Positions 1 through 7,847 of a DNA stretch of 22,926 nt are shown piece after piece. This DNA comes from an uncultured Ideonella sp. (GTDB lineage Bacteria; Pseudomonadota; Gammaproteobacteria; Burkholderiales; Burkholderiaceae). A program made the position numbers and the translations under genes. The notes under the pieces are model-generated. The model saw only the letters and a list, made by a program, of their open reading frames with translations, had not been told where the DNA came from and did no database searches. The DNA is taken from assembly GCA_946479475.1 (NCBI GenBank), contig CAMLGG010000058.1, positions 1 to 22,926 of the forward strand. The letters are read 5' to 3'. Within the stretch, counting starts at the first letter, position 1. Each line of letters opens with the position of its first letter.

Positions 1-587
<587 letters not shown>

Positions 588-594
588 CACCGCC

Positions 595-1377
595 ATGCGC
601 GCCGACCAGCTGCTGGTCCAGCAGGGCCTCGCTCCGAGCCGGTCGGCCGCACAGCGGCTGATCGAGCGTGGCGCGGTGCGCTGGCTGGGGCCGCGCGGCT
701 GGGCGGTGCCGAGGAAGGCGGGCGACGAGCTGCCCGAGGGCTGCGAGCTCGAGCTGACCGACGATGCCGAGCTGCGCTGGGCCTCGCGCGGCGGGCTGAA
801 GCTCGAAGGTGCGCTTGCCGACAGCGGCGTCGACGTAGGCGGTGTTGTCGCGCTCGACGTGGGCCAGAGCACCGGCGGCTTCACCGACGTGCTGCTGGCT
901 CGCGGCGCGGCGCGAGTGGTCGGCGTGGACGTCGGCCACGGCCAGCTGCATCCGCGCCTGGCGAGCGACCCCCGCGTGACGGCGATCGAGGGCGTGAATG
1001 CGCGCACGCTCACCCGGGAGCAACTCGGCAGCGCCATACCCGACCAAGGCTTCGGCCTGGTCACCGGCGACCTGTCTTTCATCTCGCTCACCCTTGTGCT
1101 GCCGGCGCTGGCGCCCTTGCTGGCGCCGGGCGGGACGCTGCTGATGCTGGCCAAGCCGCAGTTCGAGCTGCAGCCGGCCGACATCGGCAAGGGCGGGCTG
1201 GTCAAGGACGAGGCCGCCTACGAGCGTGTCGAGTCGCGCGTTCGGCAAGCCTGCATCGACTGCGCCCTCGAGGTGATCGCCTGGCGCGCCAGCCCCATCC
1301 TCGGCGGCGACGGCAACCGCGAATTCTTCATTGAGGCGCGGCGACCCGCCGCGTCCCTACCGAACCCTCCACGATGA
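595..1377 (+). CDS. tlyA: TlyA family rRNA (cytidine-2'-O)-methyltransferase
   Basis: Protein of 260 residues, a normal TlyA length (about 250-275). Residues 3-60 form an S4 RNA-binding domain starting MRADQLLVQQGLAPSR. An FtsJ/RrmJ-type SAM-dependent methyltransferase domain follows, with RGGLKL at 65-70, SAM-binding motif I LDVGQSTGGFTD at 87-98, GDLSF near 158-162 and KPQFE at 187-191. K69, D159 and K187 fit the catalytic lysine/aspartate set of 2'-O-ribose methyltransferases. Characterised TlyA proteins methylate 23S rRNA, and in some species 16S rRNA as well. I cannot tell the type here. The gene lies 7 bases after ahcY and overlaps metF by 4 bases (ATGA). I see no clear Shine-Dalgarno, so it probably depends on coupling to ahcY. 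Confidence 0.9.
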   Translation: MRADQLLVQQGLAPSRSAAQRLIERGAVRWLGPRGWAVPRKAGDELPEGCELELTDDAELRWASRGGLKLEGALADSGVDVGGVVALDVGQSTGGFTDVLLARGAARVVGVDVGHGQLHPRLASDPRVTAIEGVNARTLTREQLGSAIPDQGFGLVTGDLSFISLTLVLPALAPLLAPGGTLLMLAKPQFELQPADIGKGGLVKDEAAYERVESRVRQACIDCALEVIAWRASPILGGDGNREFFIEARRPAASLPNPPR

Positions 1378-2228
1378 ACACCCCTTCCTCCGCAGAACCG
1401 AAGCGCGTGCCGGTCAGCTTCGAGTTCTTCCCGCCCAACACCCCCGTCGGCAGCGAGAAGCTGAAGACGGTGGTGCAGGAACTGGCCGCGGTCCACCCCG
1501 AGTTCTTCAGCGTCACCTACGGCGCCGGCGGCTCGACGCGCGACAAGACGCTGTCCACCGTGCGCGACATCGCTGCGCTCGGCCACGAGGCGGCACCGCA
1601 CTTGAGCTGTGTCGGCTCGACGCGCGCCAACATCGCCGAGATCCTCTCGACCTACCGTGCGCAAGGCATCCGTCGCATCGTCGCCCTGCGCGGCGACCTG
1701 CCCAGCGGCACCGCGACGGCGGGCGAGTTCCGCTACGCCTCGGAGCTCGTCTCGTTCATCCGCGAGACGCAGGGCGCCGACTGGCACATCGAGGTCGCGG
1801 CCTATCCGGAGTACCACCCGCAGCAGCGCTATGCGAGGCGCGACCTGCAGTTCTTCGTCGACAAGGTCAAGGCCGGCGCCACCTCGGCGATCACCCAGTT
1901 CTTCTTCAACCCGGACGCCTACTTCCACTTCGTCGACGAGGTGCGCGCGATGGGCGTGGAAGTGCCGATCGTGCCGGGCATCATGCCCATCCACAACTAC
2001 GCCCGCATCGCGCAGTTCGCTGCGCGCGACGGCATCGAGATCCCCCGCTGGGCGGCGCTCAAGATGGAGGGCTTCCTCGACGACGCGGCGGCCGTCCGCG
2101 CCTTCGGCCTCGACGTGGTCACCCGCCTGTGCGAGCGGCTCATCCAGGGCGGCGCACCCGGCCTGCACTTCTACACGCTCAATCAAAGCGCGCTGACGCT
2201 CGAGATCTGCCGCCGCCTCGGTCTCTGA
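1374..2228 (+). CDS. metF: Methylenetetrahydrofolate reductase
   Basis: Flavoprotein of 284 residues (E. coli MetF has 296) that reduces 5,10-methylene-THF to 5-methyl-THF for methionine synthesis. Recognisable are SFEFFPP at 15-21 with the conserved Glu, SVTYGAGGSTRDKT at 46-59, LRGDLP at 105-110 with the flavin-site Asp, and a C-terminal FYTLNQS. The ATG overlaps the tlyA stop as ATGA and has no good Shine-Dalgarno, which suggests translational reinitiation. With ahcY it links the folate and methyl cycles: one recycles SAH to homocysteine, the other supplies the methyl group. A strong hairpin begins 28 bases after the stop. Confidence 0.96.
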   Translation: MNTPSSAEPKRVPVSFEFFPPNTPVGSEKLKTVVQELAAVHPEFFSVTYGAGGSTRDKTLSTVRDIAALGHEAAPHLSCVGSTRANIAEILSTYRAQGIRRIVALRGDLPSGTATAGEFRYASELVSFIRETQGADWHIEVAAYPEYHPQQRYARRDLQFFVDKVKAGATSAITQFFFNPDAYFHFVDEVRAMGVEVPIVPGIMPIHNYARIAQFAARDGIEIPRWAALKMEGFLDDAAAVRAFGLDVVTRLCERLIQGGAPGLHFYTLNQSALTLEICRRLGL

Positions 2229-2255
2229 GCATCTCGCTCGGGTATCCGGGACCTC

Positions 2256-2284
2256 GCTGTGGCGCGCCCGCATCGCGCCGCAGC
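2256..2284 (+). terminator. Strong GC hairpin after metF, probable transcript end
   Basis: Bases 2256-2266 pair with 2274-2284 as an 11-bp stem containing one G-U wobble and a 7-base loop. It lies 28 bases after the metF stop. There is no U-run behind it (CGTCCTTAAG follows), so it is either a weak intrinsic terminator or a 3'-end stabilising structure left after Rho-dependent termination. Confidence 0.5.
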
Positions 2285-2292
2285 GCACGTCC

Positions 2293-2306
2293 TTAAGCCA
2301 CATCAA
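2293..2306 (+). promoter_or_regulatory. Possible FNR/Anr-type site upstream of ompW
   Basis: The bases TTAAG-CCAC-ATCAA match the FNR/Anr consensus TTGAT-N4-ATCAA at 8 of 10 half-site positions, with one half-site perfect. The site lies about 140 bases upstream of the ompW start. E. coli ompW is known to be oxygen/FNR regulated, which makes the location plausible. I see no convincing -10 element at the spacing expected of a class II site, so the function is inferred. Confidence 0.4.
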
Positions 2307-2377
2307 GGCCATCCGGCTGCCACGGGTTTTGCCCGGGCCGCTTGAGCGCCGGCAAGTTGCAGGGCGCCCTCCTTCGA

Positions 2378-2417
2378 TGCAATGGACCCATGGCCATCAA
2401 GCGCCATGTCCATTGCA
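2378..2417 (+). repeat. Inverted repeat / hairpin in the ompW leader
   Basis: TGCAATGGAC (2378-2387) and GTCCATTGCA (2408-2417) are perfect 10-base complements. Inside them, after a 2-base bulge, ATGGC (2390-2394) pairs with GCCAT (2403-2407) around an 8-base loop. The structure ends 6 bases before the AAGGAG ribosome binding site (2424-2429) of ompW. It could be an mRNA-stabilising stem, an attenuating structure or a protein-binding dyad. Confidence 0.7.
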
Positions 2418-2436
2418 ACCAAGAAGGAGTTCCCAC

Positions 2437-3048
2437 ATGAAGCGCTCGCTCATCGCGCTCGCCGCCGTCGTCACCACGCTCGCCCCGCTGGCCGTCCAGG
2501 CCCAGGACACGGGTGACTGGATCGTCCGCGCCCGCGCGACCAGCCTGACCTCCGAGAACGACGACTCGACCGGCCTGGACCTGTCGATCAACGACAAGGT
2601 CATCCCCGAGGTCGACATCAGCTACTTCCTGAACCCCAACTTCGCGCTGGAGCTGATCCTCACCTACCCGCAGAAGCACGACGTGAAGTCCGGCGGCGTC
2701 AAGATCGGCAGCTTCAAGCACCTGCCGCCGACGCTGACCGCGCAGTACCACTTCACCAACATGGGCGGCTGGCGCCCCTATGTCGGCCTGGGCGTGAACT
2801 ACACCCACATCTCCGACGTGAACTGGGACCCGGCCGTCGAAGCGCAGCTGCAGCCTTCGCTGAAGAAGGACAGCTTCGGCCTGGCCGCGCAAGTTGGTGC
2901 CGACGTGCCCATCGGCGGCGGCTGGCTGCTGAACGTGGACGTGAAGAAGGTGCAGATCGGCACCGAGGTCTCGTCCTTCGGCGCGAAGGCCGGCGACTTC
3001 AAGGTCAACCCCTGGCTGGCCAGCATCGGCGTGGGCAAGCGGTTCTGA
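2437..3048 (+). CDS. ompW: OmpW family outer membrane protein
   Basis: Protein of 203 residues, the usual OmpW size (about 200-215), which folds as a small eight-stranded barrel in the outer membrane. Residues 1-22 are a signal peptide (MKRSL plus a hydrophobic stretch ending AVQA, cleavage before Q23). The mature part starts DTGDWIVRARA and contains FLNPNFALEL, the PTLTAQYHF segment and YVGLGVNYTH, all typical of OmpW. It ends in GKRF, with the terminal aromatic residue used by the Bam machinery. An upstream in-frame ATG exists at 2329, but 2437 is chosen because the signal peptide begins there and AAGGAG lies 7 bases before it. The role is uptake or efflux of small hydrophobic molecules and stress adaptation, by family. 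Confidence 0.93.
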   Translation: MKRSLIALAAVVTTLAPLAVQAQDTGDWIVRARATSLTSENDDSTGLDLSINDKVIPEVDISYFLNPNFALELILTYPQKHDVKSGGVKIGSFKHLPPTLTAQYHFTNMGGWRPYVGLGVNYTHISDVNWDPAVEAQLQPSLKKDSFGLAAQVGADVPIGGGWLLNVDVKKVQIGTEVSSFGAKAGDFKVNPWLASIGVGKRF

Positions 3049-3055
3049 GGACTGC

Positions 3056-3072
3056 GATGGGCCTTGCCCGTC
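3056..3072. terminator. Short hairpin between convergent ompW and lysR
   Basis: GATGGGC (3056-3062) and GCCCGTC (3066-3072) form a 7-bp stem with one wobble and a CTT loop. It fills the 22-base gap between the ompW stop and the end of the opposing LysR gene. No T-run is present on either side, so it is only a candidate shared transcription boundary. Confidence 0.3.
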
Positions 3073-4021
3073 AGCCCGCAGCGCGGCGCACCGAAGCGAC
3101 TTCGCGCAGGACTTCGAGCAGCGCCTGCGCCCCGGGCGAGAGCTCGTGCTGGCGTCGCGTCACGATGCCGTACGCGTCGAGCTTCAGCCCCGGGTCCAGG
3201 GGCAGCACCGCCAGGGTGCCTGCCTTCAGTTGCGGGAGGATGACCTCCTCCGGCAGGGCGGCCACCATGTCGCCGCCCTGCAGCAGGGCGAGCGCGACCG
3301 GCAAGGCGGCGGTCTCGACCGTCCTCGCCGGCATGTCCAGTCCGTGCGAGACGAACATCGCGGTCAGGCGGTCGCGCAGGATGCTGCCGGCCGGCGGCAG
3401 GATCCAGCTCTGGCCGGCCAGCTCTTTCACGCCGAGCGACTCGCGGCCGCAAAGCGGGTGGCCCGCCCGCACGATGAACCGATGGGGCTCTTCGGCCAGC
3501 GGCTCGAAGGCCAGCTCCTGCGCGGCCGATGCATCGAGGATGCGGCCGACGACGATGTCGAGCGATCCGGCGCGCAGCCGCTCGACCAGCGCCTTGCTGG
3601 CGTCGACCTCGATCGAGACGTGCAGCCGCTCGTGCCGCGCCTTCAGCAGCTGCACGGCCCGGGGCAGCAGCGAGGTCGCGGGCGTGAGGACGGTGCCGAC
3701 CGAGACCCGGCCAGTCATTCCCGACAGCAGCTCCATCACCTCCTGGTGGGCCAGGCTCATCTCGGCCAGCGCAGCGCTGGCCCGTCGGATCATCACCTCG
3801 CCGTACCAGGTGGGGACTACGCCGCGCGGCAGGCGCTCGAACAGGCTGACGCCGAGCGTCTCCTCCAGCTCGGAAAGCAGCTTGGAGGCGGCGGGCTGCG
3901 TGAGCTGGGCCGCCTCGGCGGCCCGCAGGATGGACCGGTGGCGGCCCAGTTCCTTCAGCAGCACCAGGTGGCGCGTCTTCAGGCGCGAGCGGATGAAGCG
4001 GTCGGATCGCGGATCGGTCAT
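3071..4021 (-). CDS. LysR family regulator, GbpR-like, of the galactonate operon
   Basis: Protein of 316 residues with the LysR layout. An N-terminal winged helix-turn-helix (about 15-75, with LRAAEAAQLTQPAASKLLSELE and LFERLPRGVVPT) is followed by a periplasmic-binding-protein-like effector domain (from about 95, GRVSVGTVLTPATSLLP). The phrase LVLLKELGRHRSILRAAEAA is typical of the GbpR branch, known from sugar-related regulators. It is the last gene of the minus-strand sugar-acid cluster, 65 bases after the lactonase gene, so it is probably co-transcribed and responds to a pathway intermediate such as galactonate or 2-keto-3-deoxygalactonate. This effector is inferred. A LysR-type T-N11-A palindrome upstream of dgoD (7815-7835) is its likely target. 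Confidence 0.88.
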   Translation of the reverse strand: MTDPRSDRFIRSRLKTRHLVLLKELGRHRSILRAAEAAQLTQPAASKLLSELEETLGVSLFERLPRGVVPTWYGEVMIRRASAALAEMSLAHQEVMELLSGMTGRVSVGTVLTPATSLLPRAVQLLKARHERLHVSIEVDASKALVERLRAGSLDIVVGRILDASAAQELAFEPLAEEPHRFIVRAGHPLCGRESLGVKELAGQSWILPPAGSILRDRLTAMFVSHGLDMPARTVETAALPVALALLQGGDMVAALPEEVILPQLKAGTLAVLPLDPGLKLDAYGIVTRRQHELSPGAQALLEVLREVASVRRAAG

Positions 4022-4086
4022 GGCAGCGCGAAGGACGCATCACACGATGGCGCCTGGCGCCGGGCAGTATAGGCAGCCCCTTCGCT

Positions 4087-4998
4087 TCAATCCTCGAACA
4101 GCGCGTCGGCCAGGCCCGTGACCGCCGGCAGGGTCAGCTGGAACAGCCCGCCGGACGCCGGCCATCGGTCCAGCGCGGCCGCGTCCAGCTCCGCCCGGGC
4201 GCTGGTGATCGTCAGCTCGTGCAGCCCATGGCCACCGAAGGCCGGGCAGCTGGCATGCGGTGCCGCCAGGCTGACGGCCATCAGGACCTCGCCTTGCGGT
4301 GAATAGCGCACCACTCGCCCGGCGCCCCACTGTGCGTTCCACACGCATCCCTCGGCATCGACCACCGAGCCGTCCGGACCGGCGCCATCCTGCACGCGCG
4401 CGAACTCGCGCAAGCCGGCGACGCTGCCGGACTCGCCGTCGTAGTCGCACTGCAGGATGCGGCCCTGGGCGGTGTCGGCGAAATACATCGTCCGGCCCTC
4501 TGGGCTGAAGCAGATGCTGTTGGCGATGGCCACCGCCGGCAGCGCCAGGCGGCGCAGGCCATGGCGTGAGGAGAACTGGTAGAAGCCGCAGATCGGCCGC
4601 TTCTCCGCCGCCTGGTTGAAGGTGCCGAAGACGAAACGGCCCTCCCGGTCGGTACGGCCGTCGTTGATGCGGGTGCGCGGCTCGGCCGCGTCCACCGGCA
4701 GCAGCGGCGAGACCTCGATCCGCCCCTCGTGCTCGCGGCCCCAGGCCAGGCCCTTGGCCAGGCCGAGCAGCAGGCGGCCCGAGCGGCAGAGCGCGAAGGA
4801 GCCCAGGCGGTCGGGCAACACGCATCGGACGGGCGAATGACCGGCGCCCGCCCAGTACCAGAGGCAGGCCGCCTCGATGTCCGTCCACCACCAGCGTTGG
4901 CGTGCCGCGTCCCAGAGCACGCCCTCGCCAAGGGTGCAGTGCACGTCGAGCGCCAGCCGGGCGGCGGCCTCGCGTGGATCGGGGGCGGGCTCGGCCAT
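4087..4998 (-). CDS. SMP-30/gluconolactonase family sugar lactonase
   Basis: Protein of 303 residues of the SMP-30/regucalcin family, six-bladed propeller lactonases that use a divalent metal. The metal and substrate residues are in place: E25 in LGEGVLWD, R110/N112/D113 in RTRINDGRTD, N160 in AIANSICFSPEGRTMYFADT and D209 in AGPDGSVVDAEG. The GGHGLHELTITSA block near the C-terminus is also typical. The reading frame is open upstream to 5310, but the start at 4998 gives the family N-terminus and lies 2 bases after the dgoA stop. In this operon the likely reaction is hydrolysis of galactono-lactone to galactonate, before DgoD. Arabino- or glucono-lactone are alternatives that sequence alone cannot exclude. 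Confidence 0.9.
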   Translation of the reverse strand: MAEPAPDPREAAARLALDVHCTLGEGVLWDAARQRWWWTDIEAACLWYWAGAGHSPVRCVLPDRLGSFALCRSGRLLLGLAKGLAWGREHEGRIEVSPLLPVDAAEPRTRINDGRTDREGRFVFGTFNQAAEKRPICGFYQFSSRHGLRRLALPAVAIANSICFSPEGRTMYFADTAQGRILQCDYDGESGSVAGLREFARVQDGAGPDGSVVDAEGCVWNAQWGAGRVVRYSPQGEVLMAVSLAAPHASCPAFGGHGLHELTITSARAELDAAALDRWPASGGLFQLTLPAVTGLADALFED

Positions 4999-5000
4999 GC

Positions 5001-5609
5001 CTATCGCTCCTCGACGCGCCAGGCCGCGGCGAACGAGCGCGCGCGAACGCTCACCTCGGCGGCATCGAACCCGGGCGAATAGAGGGCCGAGCCCAGCCCG
5101 GCCCCGCCGGCACCGGCCGCGCGCCACGCGGCCAGGCTCTGCGGTGTCACCCCGCCGACCGGCAACACGCGCAAGCCCGGCGGCAGCACCGCGCGCCAGG
5201 CCTTGAGCACCGGCGGGGGTAGCGCCTCGGCGGGAAAGAGCTTGAGCGCATCGGCGCCGGCCGCGCGTGCGGCGAAGGCCTCTGTCGGCGTCGCCACGCC
5301 CGGGATGCACAGCAGGCCGGCCGCCTTCGCCGCGCGGATCAGCGCAGTGTCGGCATGCGGCATCACCACGAGCTCGCCGCCCGCGTCACGCAGGGCCGCG
5401 ATTTCCTCGCTCTGCAGCACGGTGCCTGCGCCCAACACCACATCGGCGGGCAATGCAGCGCGCAAGGCGGCGATCGATTCGAAGGGCCGCGGCGAGTTCA
5501 GGGGCACCTCGATGAGGCTGAAGCCGGCGTCCACCAGCGCTTGGCCGATGGCCGGCGCCTCCTCGGGCCGCAGCCCGCGCAGGATGGCCACCAGCGGCAG
5601 GCGGCTCAT
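5001..5609 (-). CDS. dgoA: 2-dehydro-3-deoxy-6-phosphogalactonate aldolase
   Basis: Protein of 202 residues (E. coli DgoA has 205) of the class I KDPG/KDPGal aldolase family. It cleaves 2-keto-3-deoxy-6-phosphogalactonate to pyruvate and glyceraldehyde 3-phosphate. Visible are LVAILRG at 6-12, IEVPLNSPRP at 33-42 with the catalytic Glu, GAGTVL at 60-65, the CIPGVATPTEAF loop, Schiff-base Lys123 in ADALKLFP, and GGVTPQ followed by AGAGLGS-like glycines for the phosphate. The N-terminus matches DgoA (LPLIAILRG) when started at 5609. An upstream in-frame ATG at 5669 would add 20 Pro/Asp-rich residues and begin 5 bases after the dgoK stop. Neither start has a clear Shine-Dalgarno, so the start is uncertain. 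Confidence 0.9.
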   Translation of the reverse strand: MSRLPLVAILRGLRPEEAPAIGQALVDAGFSLIEVPLNSPRPFESIAALRAALPADVVLGAGTVLQSEEIAALRDAGGELVVMPHADTALIRAAKAAGLLCIPGVATPTEAFAARAAGADALKLFPAEALPPPVLKAWRAVLPPGLRVLPVGGVTPQSLAAWRAAGAGGAGLGSALYSPGFDAAEVSVRARSFAAAWRVEER

Positions 5610-5674
5610 CGCGGCTTCGAGGCGCGGCGAGGGCGGGGGGCCGGGATCGCGATCGGGCAGTGTCTTCATGGGGC

Positions 5675-6613
5675 TCAGTGCACCCAGCCGGCCAGCAGCG
5701 CCTGCTGCCACAGGCCCGCGGGCGCGGTGTGGTCGATGTGGGAGACGTCCTCGCGGCCGAGCTGCTGCAGGCCACGGCGGTAGCGCTCGCAAAGGGCGGG
5801 CTCGCCCACGAGGATGATCGGTTGGCGCGGATCCGCCTGCGCCAGGCCCGCCACCAGCTCGTGGCCGATGAGCAGGCCCGAGAGGAAGTCGCCGAGGGCG
5901 TCCGGCGCGCAATGGCCGAACAGGCCCAGCGTGCGGGTGGCGAAGAGTTGGTGGCCCAGGTCTCGGCCTGCGCTGCGCTGTGCCGCGGCGATGCCCTTGT
6001 CGAAGGCGACGTCGTCGAGGCCCTCGCGCGGCGCCGCGGTCATCAGCCGGCCCAGCACCGAGTGCTGGCGCAGCACGGCGTAGAGCTCGCCCGTCATGCG
6101 CGTCGCGAACGTCATCACCCGGCCACCTTGCAGGCGCGCCCATTTGGAGTGCGTGCCCGGCAGGACCAGCATCGCGTCGCCGGCGTCCTGCGGCCGCAGG
6201 GCCAGCACGCCGGCTATCTGCGTCTCTTCACCCCGCATCACATCCGGCGTGCCGTCTTGTTCGCGGCAGCTCAGGCCCGGCAGGATCCTCAGCTCGCCGC
6301 CGGCCCAGGGCACGGAGACGGCGTGGCCGTGCAGGCCGGCGAGGTCGATCGGGCATTCGGCATACGGTGCCTCGCGCCAGCCGTGCGCACTGCCCACCAT
6401 GCCGCAGGCGACCGAGGGCAGGCCGGGATGGACGTGCAGCCAGTCGGCGGTCACCGATTGCAGTGCCGCCTCGAAGCCTGAAGCTCCGGCGCCCAGCGCG
6501 GACGCACCGGCCTCGCTGGCACGCGTGTCCAGCACGGCACCGCCCTCGCCCAGCAGGTAGGCGCGCAGCCGGGTGCTGCCCCAGTCGACGGCCAGCAGGC
6601 GCGCTTCGGCCAT
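5675..6613 (-). CDS. dgoK: 2-dehydro-3-deoxygalactonokinase
   Basis: Protein of 312 residues (E. coli DgoK has 292) that phosphorylates 2-keto-3-deoxygalactonate with ATP. Family marks are DWGSTRLRAYLL at 10-21, CGMVGSAHGW at 70-79, LPGLS and PDVMRGEETQI (123-133), and VLPGTHSKW (150-158). Its ATG shares the A of the dgoD stop (TGATG at 6611-6615), a classic coupling arrangement. Two GTG codons sit immediately upstream and could also be used. The reading frame stays open far upstream on the same strand, but that stretch only shadows dgoD in another frame. Confidence 0.93.
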   Translation of the reverse strand: MAEARLLAVDWGSTRLRAYLLGEGGAVLDTRASEAGASALGAGASGFEAALQSVTADWLHVHPGLPSVACGMVGSAHGWREAPYAECPIDLAGLHGHAVSVPWAGGELRILPGLSCREQDGTPDVMRGEETQIAGVLALRPQDAGDAMLVLPGTHSKWARLQGGRVMTFATRMTGELYAVLRQHSVLGRLMTAAPREGLDDVAFDKGIAAAQRSAGRDLGHQLFATRTLGLFGHCAPDALGDFLSGLLIGHELVAGLAQADPRQPIILVGEPALCERYRRGLQQLGREDVSHIDHTAPAGLWQQALLAGWVH

Positions 6614-7761
6614 CACCACTCCGCCACGCTGCCGTCGGCGTGCCGCCAGACGGGGTTGCGCCAGTCCTTGGCGCGCCGGCTCGCCTCGATGACCGCGTCT
6701 TCGTCGATCACCACGCCGAGGCCCGGGCGCTCGCTGGCCGCCACGTGGCCGTCCTTCACCGCGAAGTCCTCGCGGTTCTTCACGTAGTCGAGCAGCTCGG
6801 CGTCGCTGTTGTAGTGGATGCCCATGCTCTGCTCCTGGAACACCGCGTTGTGCGAGACCAGGTCGACCTGCAGGCAGGCCGCCAGAGCGACCGGCCCCAG
6901 CGGGCAGTGCGGAGCCAGCGCGACGTCGTGTGCCTCCGCCATCGCAGCGATCTTCACGCACTCGGTGATGCCGCCGGCATGCGAGAGATCGGGCTGCAGG
7001 ATGGCGATGCCGCCGTTGGCGAACACGCGCTTGAAGTCGAAGCGCGAGAACATGCGCTCGCCGGCCGCCAGCGGGATGGACGTGTACTCGGCCAGGCGCG
7101 GATAGGCCTCGGCCTGTTCGGCCAGCACCGGCTCCTCGACGAAGAGCGGTCGCAGCGGCTCCAGCTCGCGCAACAGCACCTTGGCCATGGGCAGCGCGAC
7201 GCGGCCATGGAAGTCGATGCCGAAGTCCACCGTGTTGCCGAAGGCCGCGCGGATCTGCGCGAACTTCTCGATGGCGGCGTCGACGGCGGCATGGCTCGCC
7301 ACCATGTCGAACTCCTCGGTGCCGTTCATCTTGAAGGTGTCGAAGCCCAGCTCGCGGGCGCGGCGTATGCCTTCGACCACCTCGGCCGGCCGGTCGCCGC
7401 CGACCCAGCAGTAGGTCTTCATGCGGTCGCGCACACGGCCGCCGAGCAGCTGGTAGACCGGCACGCCCATCGATTGGCCCAGGATGTCCCACAGCGCCTG
7501 GTCGATGCCGGCGATGGCGCTCATCAGGATGGGCCCGCCGCGGTAGAAGCCCCCGCGGTACATGACCTGCCAGAGGTCGTTGATGCGACGCGGGTCCTGG
7601 CCGACCAGGTAGTCGGAGAGCTCGTGCACGGCCGCCTCCACCGTCTTGGCGCGGCCTTCGACGACTGGCTCGCCCCAGCCGACGATGCCCTCGTCGGTCT
7701 CGATCTTGAGGAACATCCACCGCGGCGGCACGCGGTAGGTGGTGAGCTTGGTGATCTTCAT
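6613..7761 (-). CDS. dgoD: D-galactonate dehydratase
   Basis: Protein of 382 residues, exactly the length of E. coli DgoD and very similar throughout, including the N-terminus (KITKLTTYR then [14 protein letters not shown]) and the C-terminus NSVAEW-like GSVAEW. It is a Mg-dependent enolase-superfamily enzyme that dehydrates D-galactonate to 2-keto-3-deoxygalactonate. Metal ligands D183, E209 and E235, together with H185, D258 and H285, occupy the expected positions ([33 protein letters not shown]). It is the first gene of the minus-strand operon. There is no Shine-Dalgarno: a TATCCT -10-like box lies 6 bases before the ATG, which suggests a leaderless mRNA. Confidence 0.97.
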   Translation of the reverse strand: MKITKLTTYRVPPRWMFLKIETDEGIVGWGEPVVEGRAKTVEAAVHELSDYLVGQDPRRINDLWQVMYRGGFYRGGPILMSAIAGIDQALWDILGQSMGVPVYQLLGGRVRDRMKTYCWVGGDRPAEVVEGIRRARELGFDTFKMNGTEEFDMVASHAAVDAAIEKFAQIRAAFGNTVDFGIDFHGRVALPMAKVLLRELEPLRPLFVEEPVLAEQAEAYPRLAEYTSIPLAAGERMFSRFDFKRVFANGGIAILQPDLSHAGGITECVKIAAMAEAHDVALAPHCPLGPVALAACLQVDLVSHNAVFQEQSMGIHYNSDAELLDYVKNREDFAVKDGHVAASERPGLGVVIDEDAVIEASRRAKDWRNPVWRHADGSVAEW

Positions 7762-7767
7762 GCCCCG

Positions 7768-7773
7768 AGGATA
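7768..7773 (-). promoter_or_regulatory. Candidate -10 box of the dgo operon (leaderless start)
   Basis: On the minus strand TATCCT (4 of 6 matches to TATAAT) ends 6 bases before the dgoD ATG, so transcription would begin at or next to the A of the start codon. No -35 match is visible, as expected for an activator-dependent promoter. GCCCC/GGGGC arms (7762-7766 and 7774-7778) flank the box. Confidence 0.35.
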
Positions 7774-7814
7774 GGGGCGCGAGACTTGCCGAAGTACTAC
7801 CGTTTCGTGCCGGT

Positions 7815-7835
7815 GCTATGAATGTTTCGGATAGC
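7815..7835. promoter_or_regulatory. LysR-type operator GCTAT-N11-ATAGC upstream of dgoD
   Basis: GCTAT (7815-7819) and ATAGC (7831-7835) are perfect inverted arms separated by exactly 11 bases, which gives the canonical LysR T-N11-A core. The centre is about 64 bases upstream of the dgoD start codon, and LysR recognition sites normally lie near -65 of the transcription start. It sits in the 86-bp spacer between the cyclo-ligase gene and dgoD, and the LysR gene closes this same operon. Confidence 0.6.
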
Positions 7836-7847
7836 TCGGCGACGGCC

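Noticed and set aside
1218..2312. A 364-codon minus-strand frame opposite metF
   Set aside because: It is antisense to clear metF coding sequence, and its composition (Arg, Asp, Val, Gly repeats) is that of a frame shadow.
6614..7720. N-terminal extension of the dgoK frame through dgoD
   Set aside because: DgoK homology starts at the TGATG junction (6613). The upstream part is only another frame of dgoD and has no domain of its own.
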